Source of the DNA: Selenomonadaceae bacterium UBA2897
GTDB lineage: Bacteria; Bacillota; Negativicutes; Selenomonadales; Selenomonadaceae
DNA length: 64,000 nucleotides
Direction: 5' to 3'
NCBI GenBank assembly: GCA_002350105.1
Contig: DEDT01000052.1
Location: 1-64,000 of the forward strand
Shown here: positions 43,235 to 52,104 of the stretch, piece after piece
How positions within the stretch are numbered: the first letter of the stretch is position 1
Layout of the letters: each line of letters starts with the position of its first letter
Position numbers and translations under genes: made by a program
Notes under the pieces: generated by a model
The model's database searches: none
What the model saw: only the letters and a program-made list of their open reading frames with translations
Told to the model about the DNA's origin: nothing

Positions 43235-43834
43235 TTACTTGAGCAAATTTTTCATTGGCCCAACCGGCACGCTGAGATCGAGATGACCGCTGAGCGATTC
43301 AATCGGCTTCCCCTCGACGAGGATCTGGACCTTCTTTACGCCGTCGAGCTGCGTCAATGTATTGACCAGTGAGCCCACGAGCATCTCCTCGCCCGTCGAG
43401 CCGCCCACGAAGTCCTGCTTCAGTTCACGGCTGAAGTTCACCTTCGCCACGCCATCTTTGACCTCGGCACTCAGCAGTTTCACGTGCCTGGGGAAAATCG
43501 CGCTCTCGCCCTTTTGCTGTGGGCCGGCCAGCAGTTCCTCGACCGCCGACTGGCAGGGTGTCTGTGCGGAAATCGTGCGCTGCTCCCCCAGGAGCTTCAT
43601 GCCATTATCATCGGGAAAGTAGACCGTGATCGTGCGGCTGCCCTGCTTTTTCGCACCGCTTTTGCCGGACGCGTCAGCGGACGCCGTGCTGCCCGTGGAC
43701 GACGTGGCCTGTGATGCCGCAGACGACGCACCGTCCTGCGCCGCGCTCTTTTCATTTTGCGGGTCACAGCCCGCCACGAGCAGCAGCATGGCAGTGAGTG
43801 CAGCCAGCAGCATGATTTGCCATTTTTTCATCAT
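43235..43834 (-). CDS. GerMN-domain lipoprotein
   Basis: 199 residues with signal MMKKWQIMLLAALTAM and lipobox LLVAGC, a Ser/Ala-rich linker (about 28-65) and a GerMN domain (TVYFPDDNGMKLLGEQR, TPCQSAVEELLAGP, VNFSRELKQDF). GerMN domains occur in spore and cell-wall proteins. It follows the amidase by 15 bases on the same strand, so the two probably act together in the envelope. Confidence 0.88.
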   Translation of the reverse strand: MMKKWQIMLLAALTAMLLLVAGCDPQNEKSAAQDGASSAASQATSSTGSTASADASGKSGAKKQGSRTITVYFPDDNGMKLLGEQRTISAQTPCQSAVEELLAGPQQKGESAIFPRHVKLLSAEVKDGVAKVNFSRELKQDFVGGSTGEEMLVGSLVNTLTQLDGVKKVQILVEGKPIESLSGHLDLSVPVGPMKNLLK

Positions 43835-43849
43835 TTGTGTTATGCCTCC

Positions 43850-44950
43850 TTATGCTGCGCCGAAGAAACGGGCGATGCCGCGCGCGATGGCCATGGCCAG
43901 CTTCTGCTGGTAATCAGCCGAGGCGAGCAGGTCCTCCTCCTCCGGATTCGTGACAAAAGCCAGCTCCACGAGCGAGGCCGGCATCGCAGAGTGGCGCATT
44001 ACGTAGAAGCGCGCCTCTTTCACGCCGCGGTTGAAGCGGCCGCCCGCCACCGCCAGTTCCTCATTCAGGAGCTCCGCCAGGCGGTAGTCCGCATCCGTCT
44101 TGGGATAATAGTACGTCTCCATACCATGCGCCGCAGGATTCGAGAACGCATTGCAGTGAATCGAGACGAAAATATCCGTGCCCGGCGTATTGACGCCCAC
44201 ATCGACGCGCGCCTGCAGCTCGTCATGGTCCGAGGCATTCGGCCCGTAGACGTCCACATCAGCATCGCGCGTCATCACGACCTTTGCGCCCGAGGCCTGC
44301 AGGATATCGCGCACATCGCGCGCGACGGGCAGCGTGATGGATGCCTCCGTGATGCCATCCGGCCCCACGGCACCCGAATCGCTGCCGCCATGGCCGGGAT
44401 CCAGCACGATGGTATGACCGGCAACGCCCGCCACCTGCGGCTGCTCCGGCTGTACCTGGCCATGGAAGATATCGATGGCCAGGCGATAGGGCAAGCGCGT
44501 CTTGCGCTCGGCCGGCAGCACCTGTACCTGATAGTCGCCTTCTGTGAGCTTTTCATGCTGCGTCAGCACGCGTGCCACGAGATCCCGGCGGCCGGACTGC
44601 TGGAACTGCACGCCTTTGACCTCATGGCTGTGCACCTTGATGTCCTGCCGCACCTCGCCCACGCGCGTCTTCTGCATCAGGATCTGCAGCACATTGGGCT
44701 CACCGTCCGAGACCGAGACCTCGTAATCGAGGTTGCCGCGATCCATGCCGATCTCCACGCGCGTGGCCTCGCGGCCATCGACCTTGACCTCGCTCGTCTC
44801 GAAATACGTCAGCTCGTGCATACCGCGCGAGCGCGCATCCGCCTGCGTGCCCGGCAGGCAGATGAACATTCCCCAAAGCATCACGAGCAGGCAGGCGAGT
44901 TGCCGGCCGTAATGCCAATTTTTCTTTTCCCGCATGCAGGAATACAACAT
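43850..44950 (-). CDS. N-acetylmuramoyl-L-alanine amidase with AMIN domain
   Basis: 366 residues: signal peptide about 12-36, an AMIN-like beta domain about 45-170 (TRVEIGMDRGNLDYEV) and Amidase_3 zinc hydrolase about 175-360 with LDPGHGGSDSGAVG, GITEASI, FVSIHCNAF and VELAFVTNPEEE. It cuts the MurNAc-L-Ala bond, probably in cell separation; AMIN targets it to the wall or septum. GGGAGG lies 11 bases before the ATG. Confidence 0.93.
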   Translation of the reverse strand: MLYSCMREKKNWHYGRQLACLLVMLWGMFICLPGTQADARSRGMHELTYFETSEVKVDGREATRVEIGMDRGNLDYEVSVSDGEPNVLQILMQKTRVGEVRQDIKVHSHEVKGVQFQQSGRRDLVARVLTQHEKLTEGDYQVQVLPAERKTRLPYRLAIDIFHGQVQPEQPQVAGVAGHTIVLDPGHGGSDSGAVGPDGITEASITLPVARDVRDILQASGAKVVMTRDADVDVYGPNASDHDELQARVDVGVNTPGTDIFVSIHCNAFSNPAAHGMETYYYPKTDADYRLAELLNEELAVAGGRFNRGVKEARFYVMRHSAMPASLVELAFVTNPEEEDLLASADYQQKLAMAIARGIARFFGAA

Positions 44951-44989
44951 GCCGTCAATAACCTCCCTGGCAGCCTGTGCTGCCCTGTA

Positions 44990-45211
44990 TTATTGCTCCG
45001 TCTCCGTGCCGTGGCGCAAAGCCTCGGCCTCGCGTTCCGCTTCCTCATTGGCCTGCTGGTCATAGGCCAGCGTGATGGCCATATAGTCGCCTTCGCCAAC
45101 ATCATCCGGCAGCAGGCGCTGGGGGAGCTTGAGCTGCTCTCCCTCATCTTCCAGAAGCAGCACGGCGCAGCCTTCCTCGATCCTATCGACATAAGCAGAC
45201 AGCTTTCTCAT
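44990..45211 (-). CDS. DUF3006 domain protein
   Basis: 73 residues: KLSAYVDRIEEGCAVLLLEDEG and LPQRLLPDDVGEGDYM match the small DUF3006 beta-barrel often found beside ComEC-like metallohydrolases. Its ATG overlaps the previous stop in an ATGA, so the two are coupled. Function unknown. Confidence 0.85.
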   Translation of the reverse strand: MRKLSAYVDRIEEGCAVLLLEDEGEQLKLPQRLLPDDVGEGDYMAITLAYDQQANEEAEREAEALRHGTETEQ

Positions 45212-46218
45212 TTCGTGCCTGCCTTTCCTTCATAGGTCTCAGCTGGCTGGTCCGGCGCATCCTTGGCGTGTTCCGCCGTCACCTTGTACGTCTGGCCGTC
45301 GCTCGTGATCGTGATCGTGCCATTCCAGACCGTCGCATAGACCTTAGCTTTCAGCGCCGCGTATTTCTTCAGCGTCTGCTCGTGCGGATGACCGTAGGTA
45401 TTACCCGTGCCGCCCTTCGGCTGCTTCTCGCCGCAGGAAATCAGGCAGACCTGCGGATGCACGTAGCGCAGGAAGGTCGGTGAGGACGAAGTCTTGCTGC
45501 CGTGATGACCGGCCTTCAGCACATCGCTGTTGAGGACGTCCTTGTAACTGCCGTCAATCTCCGCCTCGGCTTCCTGCTCCGCATCGCCCGTAAGCATCAT
45601 CTTGAACTGGCCGCAGACGAGCTGGCCCACGATGGAGCCGTTGTTCTGGTTGAATTTCTTCGCCTTGCTCTCCTCGAGCATCTGCGGACCCGGCGCATAG
45701 ACGTGGAATGTCACGCCGCCGCCGAAGTCGAGGGTATCGCCCGCTTTGAGCGTCTTCACGGGGATGTTCTTCTGCTGCGCCGTCTTCAGGTTGCTGCGGT
45801 AGATCTTCGACTTGACCGTCACGCCGTTGTCGTAGACCTCGCCGACTGAATACGCTTCGTAGAGCACGGGCATGCCGCCGATGTGGTCGGCGTGCGGATG
45901 CGTGAGAATCACCTTGTCGAGCTTCTGCACGTTTGCCTTTTTCAGCTCCGCGCGCAGCTTGTCCTGCTCGTCGACATCGCTCGTATCGATGAGCACGGTC
46001 TGCTCCGCCGTCTGCACGAGGATGCTGTCACCCTGGCCGACGTTGAGCATTTTGATGGTTACATTCCCCGTGGGCATAGCCTCCGTCTGCTGCGTTGCCG
46101 CCTTGCTGACCGCCCCGCTGCCACTCCCCCCGGCCGCCGGCTGCTGACCGCCGCAACCCACGAGAAAGGCCATCATCAGCAGGAGCAAGCCCAGGATCAT
46201 GCCGCATTTTTTCCGCAC
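45208..46218 (-). CDS. ComEC/Rec2-like metallo-beta-lactamase lipoprotein
   Basis: 336 residues from the GTG at 46218 (AAAGGTGA upstream). Signal MRKKCGMILGLLLLMMAFL with lipobox LVGC is followed by an MBL domain with MLNVGQGDSILVQ, the zinc motif THPHADHIGG, LTGDAE and LKAGHHGSKTSSS. It is the hydrolase part of ComEC without the channel, held outside the membrane; a phosphodiester or nucleic-acid substrate is likely but unproven. Coupled to the DUF3006 gene. Confidence 0.9.
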   Translation of the reverse strand: MRKKCGMILGLLLLMMAFLVGCGGQQPAAGGSGSGAVSKAATQQTEAMPTGNVTIKMLNVGQGDSILVQTAEQTVLIDTSDVDEQDKLRAELKKANVQKLDKVILTHPHADHIGGMPVLYEAYSVGEVYDNGVTVKSKIYRSNLKTAQQKNIPVKTLKAGDTLDFGGGVTFHVYAPGPQMLEESKAKKFNQNNGSIVGQLVCGQFKMMLTGDAEQEAEAEIDGSYKDVLNSDVLKAGHHGSKTSSSPTFLRYVHPQVCLISCGEKQPKGGTGNTYGHPHEQTLKKYAALKAKVYATVWNGTITITSDGQTYKVTAEHAKDAPDQPAETYEGKAGTK

Positions 46219-46252
46219 AAGAATCACCTTTCATTCAAAATTGAAATCACAT

Positions 46253-46292
46253 AAAACCGGGGCAGCGTTGAGCAAAATCCACACTTCCCCGG
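46253..46292 (-). terminator. Terminator after the HAD phosphatase gene
   Basis: Minus strand: CCGGGG ... CCCCGG with a long loop, then TTTTATG. Confidence 0.65.
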
Positions 46293-46349
46293 CAGACTCT
46301 AAAGTCCTATCGTAAACGGTGTAACTGAAAGTAATCTGTATAAACCGGC

Positions 46350-47165
46350 TTAATCATTGGCGAGGATCACATTCTCGATGCCCCAGGCGACGCCGTCTTC
46401 GCGTACGCCGGGCACCGTGTAGTCTGCTAACGCCTTGACCTCCGGCCGTCCGTTGCCCATGGCCAGGGCGGTGCCCACGGTCTCCATCATCTCAAGATCG
46501 TTGAGGCCGTCGCCGAAGGCGTAGCTCGCCGAGCGCGGCAGATGCAGATAGCGGAGTGCCTGCAGGATGCCCGAGCCCTTCGATACCGCCGTGCCGTACA
46601 TCTCCATGTTCTCTGCATGATAAGGGTCGCGCAGGCCCGTGAGCTCCGGCAGCGCGAGGTACGGCTCGAACAGGCGGTATTTCTCCGGCTGCGGCGTCCA
46701 GAACTCCAGCTTGCACGTCGCCACCGCGCGCGGGTCAAAGTCCCGCACAAACCGGTCCGCGTCAATGTAGATGCTGCGGTAGAAATCCGCCAGTTCATGA
46801 AACTCCGGCAACAGATAGGCGTGTTGCACGCCCTGCAGGATGTACTGGATATGCTCGCGCTCGCAGAGCGCAATCAGCTCGTCGACGCGCTCCCTTGGCA
46901 GCGGCTGCTCGAAGATGACCTTGCCATCGAGCATAACCGCCGCCCCATTCATCAGCACCATGCCATCGAAAAGACTGCTCTGCGTGAGCTCCGGGTCGAT
47001 GTACGCAAGCGGCCGCCCCGAGGCGATAAAGGTGTGATGCCCCGCCATGCGCAGCTCCAGAATGGCCTGCCGCACGGCTGGCGTGAGCGACTTATGTCCC
47101 GCCGTCACCTCGAGGAGCGTGCCGTCGATATCGAAGAAGACCGCCTTTTTCTCTACCTGTTTCAT
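46350..47165 (-). CDS. Cof-type HAD phosphatase
   Basis: 271 residues with the HAD motifs FFDIDGTLL (nucleophile Asp), SGRP, a C2B cap and the C-terminal YAFGDGLNDLEMM. This class removes phosphate from sugar phosphates, nucleotides or cofactors such as FMN or PLP; the substrate cannot be told. The ATG overlaps the stop of the small membrane protein gene upstream (ATGA). Confidence 0.9.
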   Translation of the reverse strand: MKQVEKKAVFFDIDGTLLEVTAGHKSLTPAVRQAILELRMAGHHTFIASGRPLAYIDPELTQSSLFDGMVLMNGAAVMLDGKVIFEQPLPRERVDELIALCEREHIQYILQGVQHAYLLPEFHELADFYRSIYIDADRFVRDFDPRAVATCKLEFWTPQPEKYRLFEPYLALPELTGLRDPYHAENMEMYGTAVSKGSGILQALRYLHLPRSASYAFGDGLNDLEMMETVGTALAMGNGRPEVKALADYTVPGVREDGVAWGIENVILAND

Positions 47166-47428
47166 CTATGCTTATTTCCTTTGTGCTGCCGCTGGTTGTG
47201 GCTCTGCTCATACTTGCGGTCCGCCGCCTGCGGCGAGTCCGTCTCGTTGCGGCGTCGGTAGTAGACCCCGACCTTCACCGCCGTGAGCACGAACCAGATG
47301 CCGAAGCACACTGCGTAGATGATGTCCACCGTCTGCATATTATGGAAATCCATATTCGCAAACAGGAAGATACCCACCGCACCGATGAGCACATCCATCG
47401 GCTTAACCGCTCTTTTCAACCAATCCAA
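47162..47428 (-). CDS. Small two-helix membrane protein, unknown function
   Basis: 88 residues from the TTG at 47428, nine bases after GGAGG. Helices lie at about 11-28 (MDVLIGAVGIFLFA) and 34-55 (VDIIYAVCFGIWFVLTAVKVG), with a basic, polar tail rich in R, K, Q and H. No family recognised. A 4-base overlap couples it to the HAD phosphatase. Confidence 0.65.
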   Translation of the reverse strand: MDWLKRAVKPMDVLIGAVGIFLFANMDFHNMQTVDIIYAVCFGIWFVLTAVKVGVYYRRRNETDSPQAADRKYEQSHNQRQHKGNKHR

Positions 47429-47498
47429 AAATAAACGCCTCCAAATATCATTTTCTCTTCTTATGTTACCCGAAATAGCAACATGTTTCAAGACAGGA

Positions 47499-47527
47499 TT
47501 GCACTTTCCCCTTGAAGCGCGTAAAAT
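47499..47527 (+). promoter_or_regulatory. Promoter for the DUF3887-like gene
   Basis: Plus strand: TTGCAC (47499-47504), 17-base spacer, TAAAAT (47522-47527). Confidence 0.75.
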
Positions 47528-47547
47528 AGTCCGCAGGAGGAGATACT

Positions 47548-48018
47548 ATGAAAAAGACTTTAATCGCGCTGGCACTCGGCGCGATGACCCTGCTGCCGTT
47601 GCCGGTTTCCGCTGCGGCGGCATTCCCCACGGGTGCCCCGGACGCACCCGTATTCACGACGGAGCAGACGAAGGCGAACCAGTGGATCGACGCCATGCTG
47701 GTGAAACAGAAACCGGCTGATGCCTACACACTCTTAGCCCCCGAGGCCCAGAAGCAGATTGCCAGGGACAAAGTGACGAAAATCAGCCAGGAACTGCAGA
47801 AAAAATGGGGCAAGGTAGAGGCCCTCGGCTTCGTGCGCTGGGAACGCTTCACCCAGGCCGACCGCATGTTCTACGTCATGAAGTTCGAGAAGGCCCCCGT
47901 CGTCTACTGTGCCCTCGTCTTCGACAAGCAGGGCGGTCTCGAGAACTTCACCCTCAGTGAAGTCGCCCAGAACCAGCCTGCAAAAGATAAGGATAAAGAC
48001 AAAACGAAAAAGAAATAA
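47548..48018 (+). CDS. Secreted DUF3887-like protein
   Basis: 156 residues. Signal MKKTLIALALGAMTLLPLPVSAAA with likely cleavage after AAA or so. The mature part WIDAMLVKQKPADAYTLLAPEAQKQIARDKV and RFTQADRMFYVMKFEKAPVVYCALVFD resembles the NTF2-like DUF3887 fold seen beside secreted hydrolases. It ends in a Lys/Asp tail (KDKDKDKTKKK). AGGAGG precedes the ATG. Alone on the plus strand; function unknown. Confidence 0.78.
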   Translation: MKKTLIALALGAMTLLPLPVSAAAAFPTGAPDAPVFTTEQTKANQWIDAMLVKQKPADAYTLLAPEAQKQIARDKVTKISQELQKKWGKVEALGFVRWERFTQADRMFYVMKFEKAPVVYCALVFDKQGGLENFTLSEVAQNQPAKDKDKDKTKKK

Positions 48019-48029
48019 CCAGATCTACC

Positions 48030-48071
48030 GCAAAGCGCCACAGCATGACTTACCGTGCTGTGGCGCTTTTG
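48030..48071. terminator. Bidirectional terminator between the DUF3887-like gene and nhaA
   Basis: AAAGCGCCACAGCA ... TGCTGTGGCGCTTTT, a 14-bp stem between convergent genes. Confidence 0.87.
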
Positions 48072-48084
48072 TCTCTGTCGCTCT

Positions 48085-49299
48085 TTATGAGTTTTTCGTT
48101 TTTGCCGTGCAGAACTTGAACAGCAGTGCCCCCAGCGTACCGGCGAGGACGGAGGCGCTGAGAATGCTGATCTTCGCGGCATTCAGCGCGGCTGCATCCG
48201 GCAGGGCGAGCGTCGCGATGAAGATACTCATCGTGAAGCCGATGCCGCCGAGGGTGCCGGCCGCGATGGTCTGCGCGTTCGTCGCCGCACCGGGCAGCGG
48301 CGCGCCCGTGAGCTGCGTCAAAAGCTTTACGCTGCCATAGATGCCCAGAGGCTTGCCGATGACGAGGCCCGCGATGATGCCGAGGCAGAGCGGCGAGGTC
48401 AGGTCGAAGCTGGCCCCCGCAAGACTCACATCGGCATTGGCCAGTGCGAAAATGGGCATGATGCCATAGGAGGACCACGGCTCCAGCTTTTCCTCCAGGA
48501 TATGCAATAGCGAGCCGTGATAGCCGGGCTGATGCGCCTGCTTCTGGTGCAGACTGTCGTCATCCGGCTGGCCCTCGATGGGGATCGTAAAACCGAGCAG
48601 AACGCCCGCAATCGTCGGGTGGATGCCCGAAACGAGGAACGCCGCCCAGGCCCCGAGGCCCAGCAGGAGATAGGGCCAGACGCTCTGCACGCCGCGCCGT
48701 CCCAGCAGGAACGCCAGGGCCAGCAGCACCAGGCCAGTCAGTAGCGCCGCTACGGAGATCTCGCCGCTATAGAAGAGCGCGATGACCACAATGGCCCCGA
48801 GGTCATCGACGATGGCCAGGGCCGTCAGGAACACGACGAGGCCCACGGGGGCCTGCCGTGCCGCCAGCAGCATCACGCCGAGCGCGAAGGCGATATCCGT
48901 CGCCATGGGGATACCCCAGCCGCCCGCCGTCGGCGTACCGTAGTTGAAAATGCTGTAGACGATGGCCGGCACGAGCATGCCGCCGAGTGCCGCGCAGACC
49001 GGCATCACCATCGCCGACATGGTCCGCAGCTCACCGTAGCAGAACTCACGCTTGATCTCAAGGCCGATGACGAAGAAGAACACGGCCATAAGGCCATCGT
49101 TGATCCAGTGGACGAGGCTCATGGAATATCCCGCCAGGCCGAGCTGCAGATGCAGCAGATGGTCATAGGACGGCCCCAGCGGCGAATTGGCGATGATAAT
49201 TGCCAGCACCGCGCAGGCCAGCAGGATGCGGCCGCTGTCGACCTCCCAGTGCAAAAAAGAGAACAATGGTGCCAGGAGCTGCTGCAGTTTCTTTTTCAT
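48085..49299 (-). CDS. nhaA: Na+/H+ antiporter NhaA
   Basis: 404 residues, about 12 helices. The ion-binding aspartate pair is in LTALAIVDDLGAIVVI; other family segments are WINDGLMAVFFFVIGLEIKRE, GWGIPMATDIAFALG and GIHPTIAGVLLGFTIP. It exports Na+ for pH and salt balance. The start is the ATG at 49299, seven bases after GGAGG; two earlier in-frame starts are too close to that site. Confidence 0.95.
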   Translation of the reverse strand: MKKKLQQLLAPLFSFLHWEVDSGRILLACAVLAIIIANSPLGPSYDHLLHLQLGLAGYSMSLVHWINDGLMAVFFFVIGLEIKREFCYGELRTMSAMVMPVCAALGGMLVPAIVYSIFNYGTPTAGGWGIPMATDIAFALGVMLLAARQAPVGLVVFLTALAIVDDLGAIVVIALFYSGEISVAALLTGLVLLALAFLLGRRGVQSVWPYLLLGLGAWAAFLVSGIHPTIAGVLLGFTIPIEGQPDDDSLHQKQAHQPGYHGSLLHILEEKLEPWSSYGIMPIFALANADVSLAGASFDLTSPLCLGIIAGLVIGKPLGIYGSVKLLTQLTGAPLPGAATNAQTIAAGTLGGIGFTMSIFIATLALPDAAALNAAKISILSASVLAGTLGALLFKFCTAKTKNS

Positions 49300-49334
49300 C
49301 ATCAAGCCTCCTTACTTCATGTCATCGATACGAC

Positions 49335-50687
49335 TCACGCCTCGTCGCCAGTCATGGACTCTTTGGTGCCGGAAAAATAAACGCAGAGCAGATCATCCAG
49401 TGCCTGCTGGTCGGCCGTGCCCATGGTTTCGCGGACCGAGTGCATGGCCAGCAGCGGCACACCGACATCCATCGTGCGGATGGGCACGATAGCCGAGGCG
49501 ATGGAACCCAGCGTCGAGCCGCCGCGCTGATCGCTGTGATTGACGAAAATCTGGCAGGGAATCCCGTGCTCCTGGCAAAGGCTCCGGACCACGGCCACCG
49601 CCTCCGCGTCGCCGGCATAGGACTGGCTGGATGCCTGCTTGATGACGAGGCCGCTGCCCAGATAGACGTGATTTGTCGGGTCGCTCTTGTCGACATGAGC
49701 CGGATGCTCCGCATGGCCGACATCGACGGAGAGCATGAACCCCTGTGCGATATCGCAGTCGAGCTGCTCCTCGCTCCAGCCGCAGGCACGGTAGATGCGC
49801 CGCAGTACCGTGAGCAGTACCGTGGAGCCAGCCCCCTGCTTCGTCCGGCTGCCGACTTCCTCATTATCGAAGAACGCCGCCAGCTGCACACCTTCCCGCG
49901 CCGGCGAAGCCTTGATGCCCTGCAGGCAGGCGTACACAGAGGTGAGATTATCGAGCCGCGGCGCCGAGGCCAGGCTGGCATCAAAACCCAGCATGCAGCC
50001 CTGCTCCACAGGATAGACGTTGAGCTCCCAGCTCAGGATATCCTCGACATCACAGTCCAGCTGCTCCGCCAGCCGCTCGCGGAAAAAGCTGCCGTTATCC
50101 CTTTCTGCCGCAGCATCGCTGCCGCCCTGCGCCTCTTGCTGCTCCGGGCACAAGACCAGCAGCGGCATTTCCTTTTGCGGCGAAAGCTTAACGCCATCAT
50201 TGGCCTCACGGTTCATATGGATGGCGAGATTAGGGATAATACCGACGGGGCGCTGGAAATCCACCAGCCGCACCACGGGATGAAACGCATCCTCGCCTGC
50301 CAGCGCAACCCGGCCAGCCAGGGACAGCGGACGATCCAGCCATGGTGCCCGCAGCAGCCCGCCATATGGCTCGATATTCAGACGGCTGCCTGAATCTGCG
50401 GCCAGCTCCGGCTCCGGCTTGATGCGCAAGCCCGGGAAATCCGTATGCGCCGCCGCGAGGCGCAGCGGGCCCTGCTCCCCCACGGTAAAAGCGAGCAGCG
50501 TCGAGCCATAGACATTGGTAAAGTAACGTCCGCCCTGCTCCAGCTCCCAAAGTTCATCCATATAAAGCTCGGTGAAACCCGCTGCCTCCAGCTCTTTCCG
50601 CAACGCCGCTACCGTATGAAAGGGCGAAGGGCTCTGCTGGATAAAAGCAAAGAGCTGCTTTATCGTATTCTTTTCGTTTTCCGTCAT
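49335..50687 (-). CDS. apeB: M18 family aminopeptidase
   Basis: 450-residue zinc aminopeptidase that prefers acidic or neutral N-termini. Metal and catalytic motifs are LAAAHTDFPG, AAFFDNEEVGS, SVDVGHAEHP and LLAMHSVRETMG. No signal peptide, so cytoplasmic. GGAGGATTATC precedes the ATG. The gene symbol follows the bacterial M18 convention. Confidence 0.93.
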   Translation of the reverse strand: MTENEKNTIKQLFAFIQQSPSPFHTVAALRKELEAAGFTELYMDELWELEQGGRYFTNVYGSTLLAFTVGEQGPLRLAAAHTDFPGLRIKPEPELAADSGSRLNIEPYGGLLRAPWLDRPLSLAGRVALAGEDAFHPVVRLVDFQRPVGIIPNLAIHMNREANDGVKLSPQKEMPLLVLCPEQQEAQGGSDAAAERDNGSFFRERLAEQLDCDVEDILSWELNVYPVEQGCMLGFDASLASAPRLDNLTSVYACLQGIKASPAREGVQLAAFFDNEEVGSRTKQGAGSTVLLTVLRRIYRACGWSEEQLDCDIAQGFMLSVDVGHAEHPAHVDKSDPTNHVYLGSGLVIKQASSQSYAGDAEAVAVVRSLCQEHGIPCQIFVNHSDQRGGSTLGSIASAIVPIRTMDVGVPLLAMHSVRETMGTADQQALDDLLCVYFSGTKESMTGDEA

Positions 50688-50718
50688 GATAATCCTCCTC
50701 CGGGACCAAGATTTACGC

Positions 50719-50755
50719 GAAAAGGCGGCATCACCCTGCCGTGCCTGTCGCCTTC
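50719..50755 (-). terminator. Terminator after the SpoIID/LytB gene
   Basis: Minus strand: AAGGCG ... CGCCTT with an inner GGCA/TGCC pairing, then TTTCGC; modest. Confidence 0.5.
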
Positions 50756-50758
50756 CCC

Positions 50759-51928
50759 TTATTTCTTATAGAGCGGCACGAGCTGCGTGCCCTGATAATA
50801 ATGCGCCAGAATGCCCTTGTAATCGAGCTGAGCCGCCCAGGCCTTCGCGCCCCACTGGGACAGGCCGAGGCCATGGCCCCAGCCGTAGCCGATGATGTGC
50901 ACGACGCCCTGGGAGAGCCGCACCGCAAAGAGCGTGCTGCGCAGGCCGAAGGCGTTGCGCAATTCGTCGCCCGTCACCTGAACGCTGCCCTGGCTGCCCA
51001 CGAGCTGCAGCTTTTTCACGCGGCCCGACACCGTGCGATCCGCCGAGGCCTTGCCGAATGCCAGCGGGCTGAGGCGGATTTCCTTCAATGTGCCGATTTT
51101 GCCCTTGCGCTGGAAATGCTGCACGAGCGTGCTCGCAGGGATATCCTTTGACCATGATTGCGTGCGCTGCTGCACCTCCGTAGCCGCACGCAGATAGGGC
51201 ACGCGGCTGCCCCAGACGTCTTCGCTGTTCTCCGTCATACCGCCGGAATCCGTATGGAAGAGCGCATCGATCAGCTTGCCCTGATACTCGAGCACCTGGC
51301 CGTAGGTGGCATCCACGGCGCGGTTCGTCTCCGCCTGCTCGCTGCGCATGCCTTTGTAGACCTGGCAATGCGTCGTCGTACAGATATCGAAACCTTCGCC
51401 CTTGTGACGCCCACGGCTCTTCAGAGCAAAGGTGCGCGTCGCCACGGCCTGCGCCTCTACCGCAGCTCTGGGCCAGGTTGGCGGCATTTCCTCCGGTGCC
51501 GTGCCACGCACATAGTCCTCCGTGCGCACGACGTTCACGACGGTCATGCCGTTGCCCCGCAGGCTGAGCTCTACCTCTCCGCGGTAGGGACGGCCATTCA
51601 CCTCGACATACAGAAATTCGGCCTGCTTGGGATTCGCCGCCCGCAGCGTCAGCGTCTGTCCCGGGATACGGCGGCCATCGAGCACAAAGGAACTGCCATC
51701 GCGCTCAATGGTGAGCGATCGCCCCGTCCCGATATTCTTCACGGGCTCCGTCTGCTGGTCGCTCACGAGATCCGCCGAGACGCCCTGCGCCGTGAGGATG
51801 ACGGAGCTCTGCCCCGTGAGCAGGCCCACGCGCAGTGTCGGCTGCCAGGCGGCAAAGGCGGTGGGAGCAGAGAGCACACCGCCTAGCATAAAAAAGAACA
51901 ACCCTAGTGTTACAAGATATTTATTCAA
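50759..51928 (-). CDS. SpoIID/LytB domain protein
   Basis: 389 residues from the TTG at 51928 (GGGAGGT upstream); signal peptide MNKYLVTLGLFFFMLGGVLS. The SpoIID/LytB domain has NVVRTEDYVRGTAPEEMP with the catalytic Glu, AQAVATRTFALKS, TTTHCQVYKG, HTDSGGMTEN and the end GYGWGHGLGLSQWGAKAWA. SpoIID is a lytic transglycosylase for peptidoglycan; LytB relatives enhance amidases in non-sporulating cells. It follows queH with a 176-base gap holding repeats. Confidence 0.93.
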   Translation of the reverse strand: MNKYLVTLGLFFFMLGGVLSAPTAFAAWQPTLRVGLLTGQSSVILTAQGVSADLVSDQQTEPVKNIGTGRSLTIERDGSSFVLDGRRIPGQTLTLRAANPKQAEFLYVEVNGRPYRGEVELSLRGNGMTVVNVVRTEDYVRGTAPEEMPPTWPRAAVEAQAVATRTFALKSRGRHKGEGFDICTTTHCQVYKGMRSEQAETNRAVDATYGQVLEYQGKLIDALFHTDSGGMTENSEDVWGSRVPYLRAATEVQQRTQSWSKDIPASTLVQHFQRKGKIGTLKEIRLSPLAFGKASADRTVSGRVKKLQLVGSQGSVQVTGDELRNAFGLRSTLFAVRLSQGVVHIIGYGWGHGLGLSQWGAKAWAAQLDYKGILAHYYQGTQLVPLYKK

Positions 51929-51947
51929 GTCCGCACCTCCCTCAACA

Positions 51948-51999
51948 GGACCCTCTCCGCCTCGCAAGCTCGGCACCTCTCCCAACGGGGAGAGGCACG
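51948..51999. repeat. Dispersed repeat, half copy (spoIID-queH gap)
   Basis: GGACCCTCTCCGCCTCGC ... CACCTCTCCCAACGGGGAGAGG matches the right half of the element at 18599-18752 and the copy at 25162. Confidence 0.65.
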
Positions 52000-52025
52000 C
52001 TGCGCTACGCTGACATTCCGTCCCC

Positions 52026-52104
52026 TTACTGACAGCATCCTTTAGCAAGGAAGAATCCGCCCAAGCCCCTGCGGACAGTTTCCTTCAGCAAGGAAAAAAA
52101 TTTC
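52026..52104. repeat. Two short palindrome-like repeats downstream of queH
   Basis: CCTTTAGCAAGGAA (near 52039) and CCTTCAGCAAGGAA (near 52082) are near-identical, each partly palindromic, with a TCCGC/GCGGA pair between them. They lie directly past the queH stop and may act as a weak 3' structure. Confidence 0.4.
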
